From NCBI GenBank assembly GCA_030696545.1, contig JAUYSA010000134.1, positions 1 to 6,288 of the forward strand: a DNA stretch of 6,288 nt, written 5' to 3'. Below the pieces are notes generated by a model that was not told the DNA's origin, did no database searches, and saw nothing but the letters and a program-made list of their open reading frames with translations. The translations under genes were made by a program, and so were the position numbers. This DNA is from Hyphomonadaceae bacterium (GTDB lineage: Bacteria > Pseudomonadota > Alphaproteobacteria > Caulobacterales > Hyphomonadaceae). Below, piece by piece: positions 1 through 6,104 of the stretch. Numbering within the stretch: the stretch's first letter is position 1; the number at the start of each line of letters is the position of its first letter.

Positions 1-104
1 GCCTGACCGAGCCAGCGCGCTTCACCCTCTATCGCGATGGCGCAGCGGAAAGCATAGCCATCGAGGCCTCCGGCGAAATCAGGAGGATTGCGGATGGCGA
101 GTGA
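1..104 (+). CDS. gspH: GspH, T2SS minor pseudopilin (C-terminal fragment)
   Basis: Only the last 33 complete codons are present, read from base 3 to the TGA at 102-104. The tail contains RFTLYRDG, then IAIEASGEIRR. This resembles the last beta strands of GspH/FimT-type minor pseudopilins, which usually end in a phe-rich strand, a 'G' turn and an 'I.I...G.V' strand. GspH is a minor subunit of the periplasmic pseudopilus, the piston-like fibre that drives exoproteins through the outer-membrane secretin. The identification rests mainly on position: it lies directly before gspI and overlaps it by 11 bases, the canonical H-I-J-K order. The diagnostic N-terminal prepilin helix is outside the window, so the fragment alone would not be conclusive. 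Confidence 0.75.
   Translation, partial: LTEPARFTLYRDGAAESIAIEASGEIRRIADGE
81..86 (+). promoter_or_regulatory. Ribosome binding site of gspI
   Basis: A perfect AGGAGG lies inside the end of gspH, seven bases before the ATG at 94. It settles the gspI start: an in-frame TTG at 88 sits only one base after this motif, too close to be used. Confidence 0.85.
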
Positions 105-480
105 CGCGACTCCCGCCCGCGCGAAAGAAGATGGCTTCTCCCTGCTGGAAGTCGTCGTCGCGATCGCCGTGTTCAGCCTTGGCGCCCTGGCCGTGATGAA
201 TGTGCTGGGCGAAAGCACGCGCGCGGCTGTGGCCGATGAACGGCGCGCTATCGCAGCTATTGTCGCAGAAAACCGGCTTGCGGAAGCAATGGTCACGACA
301 CGGCCACCGATGACCGGCGTTGAACGGGGCAACGAGCGAGCGCTGTCGCGCTCATGGGAATGGGAGGTGCGCGTCTCCGTCTCGCCCGAGCCACGCATTC
401 TTCGCATCGACGCCATCGTGCGCGAGGCCGGAAACTCTCAGGTGCTGGCCGAGTTCTCGAGCTTCCGGGCAGCGTCATGA
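94..480 (+). CDS. gspI: GspI, T2SS minor pseudopilin
   Basis: A 128-residue pseudopilin that forms the pseudopilus tip together with GspJ and GspK in the periplasm. Residues 1-14 are a positively charged leader ending in KEDG. The prepilin peptidase site is G14|F15, followed by SLLEV with the conserved glutamate E19 at mature position +5. A hydrophobic helix runs to about residue 38. Downstream, VAENRLAEA (58-66) matches the family's 'A.N.L.E' segment, and SWEWEVRVS (87-95) with RILRIDAIV (101-109) matches the C-terminal beta sheet. The length is typical for GspI. The ATG at 94 was chosen because AGGAGG lies seven bases upstream. The gene overlaps gspH by 11 bases and gspJ by 4, so it is translationally coupled on both sides. 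Confidence 0.93.
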   Translation: MASDATPARAKEDGFSLLEVVVAIAVFSLGALAVMNVLGESTRAAVADERRAIAAIVAENRLAEAMVTTRPPMTGVERGNERALSRSWEWEVRVSVSPEPRILRIDAIVREAGNSQVLAEFSSFRAAS

Positions 481-1061
481 AAGGGTTCACGCTCGTCGAG
501 ATGCTTGTCGCGATGGCGGCGCTTGCCGTGCTGGCTGCGGGCGGCTTCGCGATCGCCGGCGTGTCGACGAACTTCCGCGAGGCGGTGCGGGACCAGCAGG
601 CTTCCACGCAAAGCCTGCTACGTATGCGCGCGGCGCTGCGGGGCGATCTCACTCAGGCTGCGGCGCGACGCCCGCGCGACCTGAATGGGCAGAAGGATCA
701 GGCGGCGCTTTCGGCCGCCAATCGCGGCGATGGTGTATTCCTGTCGCTCGTCCGGCGAGGTTGGGACAATCCGCTCGAACAAAGCCGCGCCTCGTTGCAA
801 TACGTTGAATACCGGCTGCACGACGGCCAGATCGAGCGGCTCTGGCGCAGGCATGTTGATGGCTCACCGATTCAGGCGCCGCAGATCCTGCTGTCCGGGG
901 TGAATGACGCCCAGCTGGAATTCTATGATTTCGATCAGTGGACAGAAGGCTGGGCAGGCGCGCCGAACCGCCCCCTGCCCCGCGCAGTGCGCCTCACGCT
1001 CTCGCTGTCCAAAGGCGGCGACCTTTCGCAGGTCTTCCTCCTGCCGGAGGCGTCCCGATGA
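477..1061 (+). CDS. gspJ: GspJ, T2SS minor pseudopilin
   Basis: A 194-residue pseudopilin, partner of GspI and GspK at the pseudopilus tip. The N-terminus MKG|FTLVEML is a prepilin site with cleavage after G3 and glutamate E8 at mature +5; the leader is only three residues long. A hydrophobic helix spans roughly residues 4-28. The block RRGWDNPL (93-100) plus SRASLQYVEYRL (103-114), then ERLWRRHVD (120-128), is the hallmark GspJ region in which a GW.NP loop is followed by 'LQ.V.Y.L' and 'L.R'. AVRLTLSL (170-177) is the penultimate strand. The start is the ATG of the ATGA overlap with gspI. There is no convincing Shine-Dalgarno sequence, so reinitiation from gspI is likely. The reading frame stays open upstream inside gspI, but that part is not protein-like. 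Confidence 0.94.
   Translation: MKGFTLVEMLVAMAALAVLAAGGFAIAGVSTNFREAVRDQQASTQSLLRMRAALRGDLTQAAARRPRDLNGQKDQAALSAANRGDGVFLSLVRRGWDNPLEQSRASLQYVEYRLHDGQIERLWRRHVDGSPIQAPQILLSGVNDAQLEFYDFDQWTEGWAGAPNRPLPRAVRLTLSLSKGGDLSQVFLLPEASR
1046..1050 (+). promoter_or_regulatory. Ribosome binding site of gspK
   Basis: GGAGG lies inside the end of gspJ, seven bases before the ATG at 1058. It supports that start over an in-frame ATG at 938, which would add 40 arginine/proline-rich residues before the pseudopilin helix. Confidence 0.75.
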
Positions 1062-2023
1062 AATGGCGCGATGATGCCGGAGCGGCCCTCCTCACAACGC
1101 TGATAATCGTAGCAGCGCTTTCGGCGATTTCCGTCGCCGCGATCGCGGACATGCAGCGCAGCTCTCGCGTTTCCGCCAACGCATCCAGCGTCTCGCAGGG
1201 GCAATGGTACGCCATCGGCGCAGAAGCCTTTGCCCTCATTACTGCTGAAGACCTTGTGTCTGGCGTCCTGCCACGAACCGCTCTCGCCGGGCCGCCACGC
1301 ACAGCGACCTTCCCACTCGACAACGGAATCATGCGCGTCGCCGTCAGGGACGGTTCGACCTGCATCAATCTCAATGGTGTGGTTGCTGGAGCGGGCGACA
1401 TCTTCGAGCGTGAAGAGACCGGCGCAGCCCAACTCGCAGCGCTTATGGAAAGCCAGGGAATACCGGGAGGACGGGCCGCCGAACTGATCGATGCTCTTGT
1501 CGCGTGGATTGACACCGACGGAGGCTCGATCGGTTCGGACGACGCTCCCTACGCGCAAGCCAACCCGCCCTATCTTACAGGCCGCGAACCGCTGGCGGAA
1601 TTGAGCGAGGCTCGGGCGATACGGGGCTTTACGCCTGAAATCATGGACCGGCTTCGCCCTTGGGCCTGTGCGCTTCCGCAGGTCGGGAAGTCCCGCATCA
1701 ATCTCAATGCCCTCACAGCCCAACAAGCGCCGGTGCTGGTTGCGGCCAGCGAAGGCAGGATCGATCTGCGCCAGGCGCAGGAAATGATCCGTCGTAGACC
1801 GGCCGCAGGCTGGCAAAGCATCGGCGAGGCCTTTGCCGATCCAGCCATGACGACGCTGCAACTGCCCGAGGAAGTCATTTCTTCTTTCACGCTGGATACC
1901 CGCTTCCTGGCGATCGATGTGCTGGTCACACATGGCGACGCTGAAGTTGCCATGTCCGGCCTTCTGGTGCGCAGCGGATCAGGTTTCGTCACAGCCGCCC
2001 GCAGATGGACGGAGGACACATGA
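1058..2023 (+). CDS. gspK: GspK, T2SS tip pseudopilin
   Basis: A 321-residue large pseudopilin that caps the pseudopilus tip with GspI and GspJ. The leader MKWRDDAG ends at a likely cleavage site G8|A9, followed by a hydrophobic helix to about residue 30. As is usual for GspK, there is no glutamate at mature +5 (T13 here). Family landmarks are WYAIGAEAFA (50-59), CINLNGV (102-108), LVAWIDTDGG (147-156), PPYLTGREPL (170-179), RAIRGFTPEIMDRLRP (186-201) and RINLNALTA (213-221). Together these mark the alpha-helical insert domain flanked by 'NLN' motifs that distinguishes GspK. Cysteines C102 and C204 could form a disulfide after export; this is inference. The start is supported by GGAGG seven bases upstream and the four-base overlap with gspJ. 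Confidence 0.95.
   Translation: MKWRDDAGAALLTTLIIVAALSAISVAAIADMQRSSRVSANASSVSQGQWYAIGAEAFALITAEDLVSGVLPRTALAGPPRTATFPLDNGIMRVAVRDGSTCINLNGVVAGAGDIFEREETGAAQLAALMESQGIPGGRAAELIDALVAWIDTDGGSIGSDDAPYAQANPPYLTGREPLAELSEARAIRGFTPEIMDRLRPWACALPQVGKSRINLNALTAQQAPVLVAASEGRIDLRQAQEMIRRRPAAGWQSIGEAFADPAMTTLQLPEEVISSFTLDTRFLAIDVLVTHGDAEVAMSGLLVRSGSGFVTAARRWTEDT
2011..2015 (+). promoter_or_regulatory. Ribosome binding site of gspL
   Basis: GGAGG at the end of gspK, four bases before the ATG at 2020. The spacing is short but usable. It lies after the alternative in-frame ATG at 2005 and so favours the later start. Confidence 0.65.
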
Positions 2024-3069
2024 AGACGGTCCAACTGGCTTTCATGCCGCGCGACGGCGAAGACTGGCGCGTCGTCAGTTGCGCCCGCGCATCTGTGCGC
2101 TCGGCGCGCTGCATACTCGTCGTTCCAGGTCATCACGTTCTGGCTCGCGAGATCGCAGCAATGGGCGCGACCCCCGCGCAAAGCCGCGCCGCTGCCCTCG
2201 CCAGCTTGGCGCCGGAACTTGCCGGGCCGGCTGAGCAACATATCTGCAGCCTGGGGACAGCAAGAGTAGGCCGGCACCTTGCGCTCGTCGCATCGCGAAG
2301 CAGCATCGACGCGTGGCTGGAAGCCGCGCGCAAGGCCGGCCTTGAGCCCGATTTCATCCTGCCGGACTTTGCCCTTCTCCCAGCACCGGCCGCAGGCGAG
2401 GCGCGCATTGCACAGCGTGACGACGTGATTGTGCGCACGCCGTCTGGCGGCTTTGCCTGTCAGCCTGACCTGTTCTCGAGTCTGATAGGCTCACTTCATC
2501 CCGTGCAGGTCGATTTCGAGTTGTCTGCCATCGACGCCGTCAGGTCGGGAGCCATTGACGACTTGCCAAACCTGAAGATCGCCACGCGCAGAGGCGGCGC
2601 AGCACCTGCTTCGCGCGGGCTGGCTATCGCTGCATCCGCAGCTGCAGCGGCGCTGGTGGTTGCCTCGGCAACTCCATGGCTCACCACCATCCGGCTTGGA
2701 GCAGCAACAAGTGAATTGCGCGCACAAAGCTCGGCGGTCGCCCGTGAAGCGCTGCCCAACGCGAAGCAGATTGTAGATCCGCTTGCCCAACTTCGCGAGG
2801 CCATGCTCCCACAACTGCAGGCCACCAACGGTCTCGGCAACGCAACCGGCATACTCGAAGGGCTGGCCAAATCTCCGAATGTGCAGCTCTCGCGGCTGGA
2901 GCTTTCCGGCGATGGCGGGGCGCGAGCCAGTGTTTCGGTCGCTGACGCCTCGCAGCTTCAGCCACTCCGCGATCATCTCGCGTCGCTGGGCCTGCGCAGC
3001 ACCGAAACACCGGGCGCCAGTCGCCCGAACCATCTCACTATCGATCTTTCCGTGAGCAATGCACCATGA
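2020..3069 (+). CDS. gspL: GspL, T2SS inner-membrane platform protein
   Basis: A 349-residue bitopic inner-membrane protein that recruits the ATPase GspE and pairs with GspM. The cytoplasmic part (about 1-195) keeps GspL features: LVVPGHHVLAREI (33-45), corresponding to the 'lvPg..vl...v' strand; APELAGPAEQHICSLG (64-79); and SSIDAWLEAARKAGLEPDFI (94-113), corresponding to 'wl..wL..l...Gl.pd'. One transmembrane helix lies at about 199-224. The periplasmic part (about 225-349) has a helical stretch and then VQLSRLELS (288-296) and HLTIDLSV (338-345), consistent with the small ferredoxin-like domain. It is somewhat shorter than enterobacterial homologues. The start is the ATG of the ATGA overlap with gspK. 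An ATG five codons earlier would place the GGAGG inside the gene. Confidence 0.93.
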   Translation: MKTVQLAFMPRDGEDWRVVSCARASVRSARCILVVPGHHVLAREIAAMGATPAQSRAAALASLAPELAGPAEQHICSLGTARVGRHLALVASRSSIDAWLEAARKAGLEPDFILPDFALLPAPAAGEARIAQRDDVIVRTPSGGFACQPDLFSSLIGSLHPVQVDFELSAIDAVRSGAIDDLPNLKIATRRGGAAPASRGLAIAASAAAAALVVASATPWLTTIRLGAATSELRAQSSAVAREALPNAKQIVDPLAQLREAMLPQLQATNGLGNATGILEGLAKSPNVQLSRLELSGDGGARASVSVADASQLQPLRDHLASLGLRSTETPGASRPNHLTIDLSVSNAP

Positions 3070-3524
3070 ACGGACCATCATCACTCATCGCAATGTTGCA
3101 TCGGCTCTCGCCGCGAGAACGCACGCTGGTCAGCGCGGCGCTTGCGCTCGTTCTAATTACCGGCCTGATCTATGGCGTCATGATGCCGGGCATGGCCGCC
3201 GCTCGCAGCGCAGCCAACAGAAACGCGGACGCTACGGAAAATCTGGGCGCTGCACGATCCCTTTCCGCTTCCTTGTCTCAAGCGAAAGCTGCCACGACGC
3301 TCGACACTCTCCGGCAATCAGCCGAGGCGAACGGCCTCGCGATTGTCGAAGCCAGCGCCAACGCGGATGGCGTGATGATGCGCGTTCGAAGCCAGGGGCC
3401 GGCCAGTATTCTGGCATGGCTCGCTAACTCCAGAGGCACGGCCGTGATGCGCACCATCGCAATCGAGCCCGATCCTTCAGGCGGCGTAGTTGGCAGCATC
3501 CAATATACGGGGGTGACGCCGTGA
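3066..3524 (+). CDS. gspM: GspM, T2SS inner-membrane platform protein
   Basis: A 152-residue bitopic protein that binds GspL in the inner-membrane assembly platform. A short cytoplasmic N-terminus contains LSPRERTLVS (14-23), the usual GspM 'l..rER.ll' entry into the membrane. One transmembrane helix follows at about 22-41 and then a predicted coiled or helical stretch (44-92). The C-terminal region GLAIVEASANADGVMMRVRS (90-109) and ASILAWLANSRG (113-124) matches the small periplasmic GspM domain. The gene starts within the last codons of gspL by an ATGA overlap. Only a weak purine stretch precedes it, so coupling to gspL is expected; the two proteins are needed in comparable amounts. GspM diverges fast, so the call leans on position plus these motifs. 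Confidence 0.9.
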   Translation: MNGPSSLIAMLHRLSPRERTLVSAALALVLITGLIYGVMMPGMAAARSAANRNADATENLGAARSLSASLSQAKAATTLDTLRQSAEANGLAIVEASANADGVMMRVRSQGPASILAWLANSRGTAVMRTIAIEPDPSGGVVGSIQYTGVTP

Positions 3525-4183
3525 TCGTGATAAGGATCGCCGCTTTCACAGCTGCCTTTGCGGCGATAGCGATCGCCCTGCTGCCGATGCGCGCGGCATG
3601 GGCGGCAGCGGGTGTCCCTTCGGACTTTACCGCCAGCGCGATCACCGGATCGGTATGGTCAGCGCGCCTGTCAGATGTCTCATGGCGCGGCGCCGAACTC
3701 GGAGACTTCAATGCTGCGGCCAGCCTGATCGATCGGATGGGCAGCTTAGTCGTGCATCTGAATTCAGAGGATGGACCGCTTCGAGCTGCCTCGATCACAA
3801 CCTCATCCGGCAAGATGATCGCTGAGGATATCGCGATAACGACCACCGTTTCGCGATTTCTGCCCAGCCTTCCGGCCGCTGCACTGACGCTAACTGGCGG
3901 ACGCCTGGAACTGGATGGCGGCGCCTGCCTCAGTGCAGGCGGGCAGATCGCCACCAGTCCGATGGATGACCAGAAACTGCCCGCCTTTGACGGGCGGCTT
4001 GAGTGCCGGAACGGGCAATTGCATGCCATCTTCGCCTCGGCGGGTGACGCCTACAGCTTTTCCCTCGCCATCGACCTGGCTGCGAAGACATCCTCGATCA
4101 AGGTGATAAGCGCAAACCCTGCGGCTTCTCTCTGGCTCGCAGCGATGGGCGTTCCCGTCGCGGCGCCGGAGGTCGCTCCATGA
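3521..4183 (+). CDS. gspN: GspN, T2SS accessory inner-membrane protein
   Basis: A 220-residue protein resembling GspN, a component found in only some T2SS loci and thought to sit in the inner membrane facing the periplasm; its precise role is not settled. The hydrophobic N-terminus (2-29) is a membrane anchor or signal. ITGSVWSARLSDVSWRG (41-57) matches the family's 'l.GtvWsG.a..l...g' motif. The rest looks beta-rich, with LTLTGGRLELDGGACLSAGG (122-141) and DGRLECRNGQLHA (157-169); C136 and C162 are the only cysteines and could pair. The start is GTG in a GTGA overlap with gspM, and no strong ribosome binding site is visible. It is shorter than gammaproteobacterial GspN (around 250 residues). 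Confidence 0.87.
   Translation: MIVIRIAAFTAAFAAIAIALLPMRAAWAAAGVPSDFTASAITGSVWSARLSDVSWRGAELGDFNAAASLIDRMGSLVVHLNSEDGPLRAASITTSSGKMIAEDIAITTTVSRFLPSLPAAALTLTGGRLELDGGACLSAGGQIATSPMDDQKLPAFDGRLECRNGQLHAIFASAGDAYSFSLAIDLAAKTSSIKVISANPAASLWLAAMGVPVAAPEVAP
4168..4172 (+). promoter_or_regulatory. Ribosome binding site of gspO
   Basis: GGAGG near the end of gspN, seven bases before the ATG at 4180. Confidence 0.75.
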
Positions 4184-4776
4184 CCTATAGCGCTCACCCA
4201 ACGTCCGCCGCACGCTTGCGGCTATCCTCATTGACCCTCACGCCTGACAAAGCGGCAGCTGCGCTGTACTTGGGTTTCGTCGCGGCGCTGGCAGGCGCGG
4301 TTATCGGCCCACTTGAGGCCGCGCTTGCCGGCACTGTGCTGGCCTTCGGACTCGCGTGGGCGTCGATGGTCGACATCGACCGCTTTATACTACCCGATGT
4401 TCTGACTCTCGGCCTAACATTTGCCGGCCTTGGCTGGGCGCTTGCTGGTGGCGCTGCAGATGCATTGCCTTACGCGATTGGGGCCGCTGCCGGATACGGC
4501 GCGCTCGCGCTGCTGGCCGCAAGCTATCAACGCCTTCGTGGACGAAGCGGCCTCGGAATGGGCGACGCCAAGCTGCTGGCCGCAGGCGGCGCGTGGCTTG
4601 GCTGGATGGCGCTTCCCGTTGTTGTGCTGCTCGCGTCGCTGGCCTGTCTCGTCTTTGTCGTCGGCCACGCTGCGTTGCGTGGACAGCGTGTAACGGCGGC
4701 CCCAATTCCATTCGGTCCGTATCTCGCTGCCGCGATCTGGATTCTGTGGCTGGTCCGGCTTGGCGGGGGCCTGTGA
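4180..4776 (+). CDS. gspO: Prepilin peptidase (GspO-like, A24 family), short form
   Basis: A 198-residue polytopic inner-membrane aspartyl protease that should cleave the leaders of the pseudopilins encoded just upstream. The catalytic aspartates are visible: D65 in MVDIDRFILPD (63-73) and D129 in GMGDAKLLAAGGAWLGW (126-142), the family GxGD motif. APIPFGPYLAAAIW (174-187) is the typical C-terminal 'IPFGPyLa' segment. Hydrophobic stretches suggest about six membrane helices. Full-length GspO/PilD proteins (about 250-290 residues) carry an N-terminal cytoplasmic domain with paired CxxC motifs that methylates the new N-terminus. Here residues 1-28 have no cysteine and no such domain, so only the protease is encoded, as in short CpaA-type peptidases. 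It overlaps gspN by four bases. Confidence 0.93.
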   Translation: MTYSAHPTSAARLRLSSLTLTPDKAAAALYLGFVAALAGAVIGPLEAALAGTVLAFGLAWASMVDIDRFILPDVLTLGLTFAGLGWALAGGAADALPYAIGAAAGYGALALLAASYQRLRGRSGLGMGDAKLLAAGGAWLGWMALPVVVLLASLACLVFVVGHAALRGQRVTAAPIPFGPYLAAAIWILWLVRLGGGL

Positions 4777-5561
4777 TGCCAACGCCAAAACAGGAACAGG
4801 CCACGGACACGCCAGCGGTTCGCCGAAAGCCGGGCCGTCCCTTCAAGACTCAACCTGCTGCACAAGTCAGCGAAACATCGAAGACATCAGCCCTGGCGGA
4901 GGCCGCAGCCTCCCTGGCGCCTCCGGCCATTCCGTTCAGATCGTTCAAGATCGCGCTGTCGGTATTCAAGGACCAAGGTGCTATCCCGGCCAAACTCGAC
5001 CGCAGCATCTGGAGCAACAAGCTTTACAGCACGAACCTGCGCGAGGTGCTCGAGGCCTACCGATTCCTCGGCCTCATTGACGAATCCTCCACGCCGACAG
5101 GCGAGTTCGAGCGCCTGATCGCCGCCTACGATACGCCGTCATGGCCGCTAGCGCTGCGGCGCACGCTCGAACGCGCCTACGCGCCGTTGCTGGCTTGCAG
5201 TGTCTCCGCACTGACCGCAGGCGGCCTGCTCCGCGCCATTCGTACGATCTACCGGACTCAACATGAGAACACGCGCAAAAGCTGCAACTTCTTCATCCAC
5301 GCCGCGCGCGAGGCAGCGCTGGACACTGGGCCGTTCCTGCTGACGAATTCCCGATCAAGGTGGGTTGAGGATCGCCGGGCAAAGCGCAACGGCTCCGAAC
5401 CACACACCGCTGATGACGAACGGCGTACAGCCACCGAAGCGCAGGATTCTATCAACGCGCTGCTGATGAAGCTGCCGTCCTACGACGCTGCCTGGTCAGA
5501 CGACGTCAAACGCATGTGGTTCGGCGCATACAACGAGCTTATCCAGCGCCTCAAGGCCTAG
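4776..5561 (+). CDS. DUF5343-like protein with AT-hook-like N-terminus
   Basis: A 261-residue predicted soluble protein of unknown function with no signal peptide or membrane helix. Residues 1-50 are polar and low in complexity, and contain RRKPGRPFK (16-24), a GRP core flanked by basic residues like an AT-hook for the DNA minor groove. Residues about 52-190 resemble DUF5343 from memory of that family: PFRSFKIALSVFKDQGAIP (53-71), REVLEAYRFLGLIDES (89-104), TPTGEFERL (106-114) and ALRRTLERAYAPLL (126-139), a helical, winged-helix-like layout. The C-terminus has KLPSYDAAWSDDVKRMWFGA (232-251). The ATG shares one base with the gspO stop (TGATG), so it is probably co-translated with the T2SS operon and is its last gene. 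A DNA-binding or regulatory role is inference. The frame is open upstream through gspO, but those codons belong to gspO. Confidence 0.75.
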   Translation: MPTPKQEQATDTPAVRRKPGRPFKTQPAAQVSETSKTSALAEAAASLAPPAIPFRSFKIALSVFKDQGAIPAKLDRSIWSNKLYSTNLREVLEAYRFLGLIDESSTPTGEFERLIAAYDTPSWPLALRRTLERAYAPLLACSVSALTAGGLLRAIRTIYRTQHENTRKSCNFFIHAAREAALDTGPFLLTNSRSRWVEDRRAKRNGSEPHTADDERRTATEAQDSINALLMKLPSYDAAWSDDVKRMWFGAYNELIQRLKA

Positions 5562-5597
5562 CGGCTACATCGTCACAAGAGAGGCAGGCGTTGGATG
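5562..5597 (+). other. Convergent intergenic gap
   Basis: 36 bases separate the stop codons of two converging genes. I see no GC-rich hairpin followed by a T-run on either strand. A weak pairing of CGGCTA (5562-5567) with TAGCCG (5609-5614) would need a loop of about 40 bases and is not a credible terminator. Confidence 0.5.
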
Positions 5598-5987
5598 TTA
5601 GCGGATGCTAGCCGTTCGCAGCGCGACTGGTTCGCCTACGTTCCAGCGGATCTCCATCCGGACGTTGTCGATCCCTTCCGTGCGTGGCGCAAACAGCATC
5701 GCTTCCACCGTTGCCTTGGCAGCCGTACGGAAAGCATCCGACGAACACGAGCCAATGCGAATCGCGTCGGGCTCGCCTGCCTTGCTAATGGCGAAGCTGA
5801 CGTCGCAACTCCCGCTCAAACTCCGCACGCCGGCATAGGCCGGATAGCGAAGCTCTTCGTGCGAGACCGGAGTCACCTCCGAACTGAAGGCGATTGTGAA
5901 GGGTTTGGGCTGCGCCCGCTCATCTGCCAAGGCTGACGGCATAACGCTCACCACCAAGGCAGCAAGTACGATGTGTATCGGTTTCAT
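5598..5987 (-). CDS. Exported small protein with TonB C-terminal-like domain
   Basis: A 129-residue protein. Residues 1-21 form a signal peptide: K2, a hydrophobic core IVLAALVVSV, and an ALA|DE cleavage site after A21. The mature part matches the TonB C-terminal fold: LRYPAYAGVRSLSGSCDVSF (46-65), an 'yP..a...g..G...v.f' strand; ISKAGEPDAIRIGSCSSDAF (67-86); and RTAAKATVEAMLFAPR (87-102), an 'aA..av....f.P' helix. C61 and C81 may form a disulfide. Unlike true TonB it has no retained membrane anchor and no proline-rich spacer, so it cannot transmit proton-motive force in the usual way. It is better called a TonB-domain periplasmic protein of unknown role. The start is the first methionine that begins a signal peptide. 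No Shine-Dalgarno is visible, and the frame further upstream is not protein-like. Confidence 0.8.
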   Translation of the reverse strand: MKPIHIVLAALVVSVMPSALADERAQPKPFTIAFSSEVTPVSHEELRYPAYAGVRSLSGSCDVSFAISKAGEPDAIRIGSCSSDAFRTAAKATVEAMLFAPRTEGIDNVRMEIRWNVGEPVALRTASIR

Positions 5988-6003
5988 GACATTAACATGA
6001 CAG
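5986..6003 (-). promoter_or_regulatory. Pho-box-like direct repeat at the start of the TonB-domain gene
   Basis: Read on the minus strand, the sequence is CTGTCATGTTAATGTCAT. It consists of two heptamers in direct orientation with a four-base spacer, an 11-base period; the seven-base unit TGTCATG is repeated exactly. The PhoB binding site is two copies of CTGTCAT with a four-base AT-rich spacer, so 13 of 14 half-site bases agree. The spacer GTTA is three-quarters A/T. The site overlaps the first two bases of the start codon, which is unusual for activation. On the minus strand a TATATC (6008-6003) lies just upstream, so if that is a -10 element the site would cover the transcription start and would more likely repress. 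PhoB binding is inference from sequence alone. Confidence 0.45.
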
Positions 6004-6104
6004 ATATATGACGGCTGACTAGACCAAAGGCATGACGCGCCGCAGCAAAAGTGCTCGCTGCCTACTTGGCTTCGCCGCGCGCCTCCCACTCGCGGCTTAC
6101 CCAA

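Noticed and set aside
935..1933. Long open frame on the minus strand opposite gspK (332 codons)
   Set aside because: It is antisense to a clearly recognised gene. Its product is rich in arginine, cysteine and glycine with no family resemblance, as expected for an antisense frame in GC-rich DNA.
1570..2277. Minus-strand open frame across the gspK/gspL junction
   Set aside because: It spans two real genes in antisense, has no ribosome binding site and has low-complexity composition.
3424..4029. Minus-strand 201-codon frame opposite gspN
   Set aside because: It is a serine/arginine/proline-rich antisense shadow of gspN, which has a recognised motif and operon overlaps on both sides.
4356..4775. 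Extension of the DUF5343-like protein by 140 residues into gspO
   Set aside because: The extra part lies in another frame of the peptidase gene and is arginine/cysteine-rich. The ATG at 4776 overlapping the gspO stop is the natural start.
5560..5616. Possible terminator hairpin between the convergent genes
   Set aside because: The stem is only six to eight pairs around a loop of about 40 bases, with no T-run.
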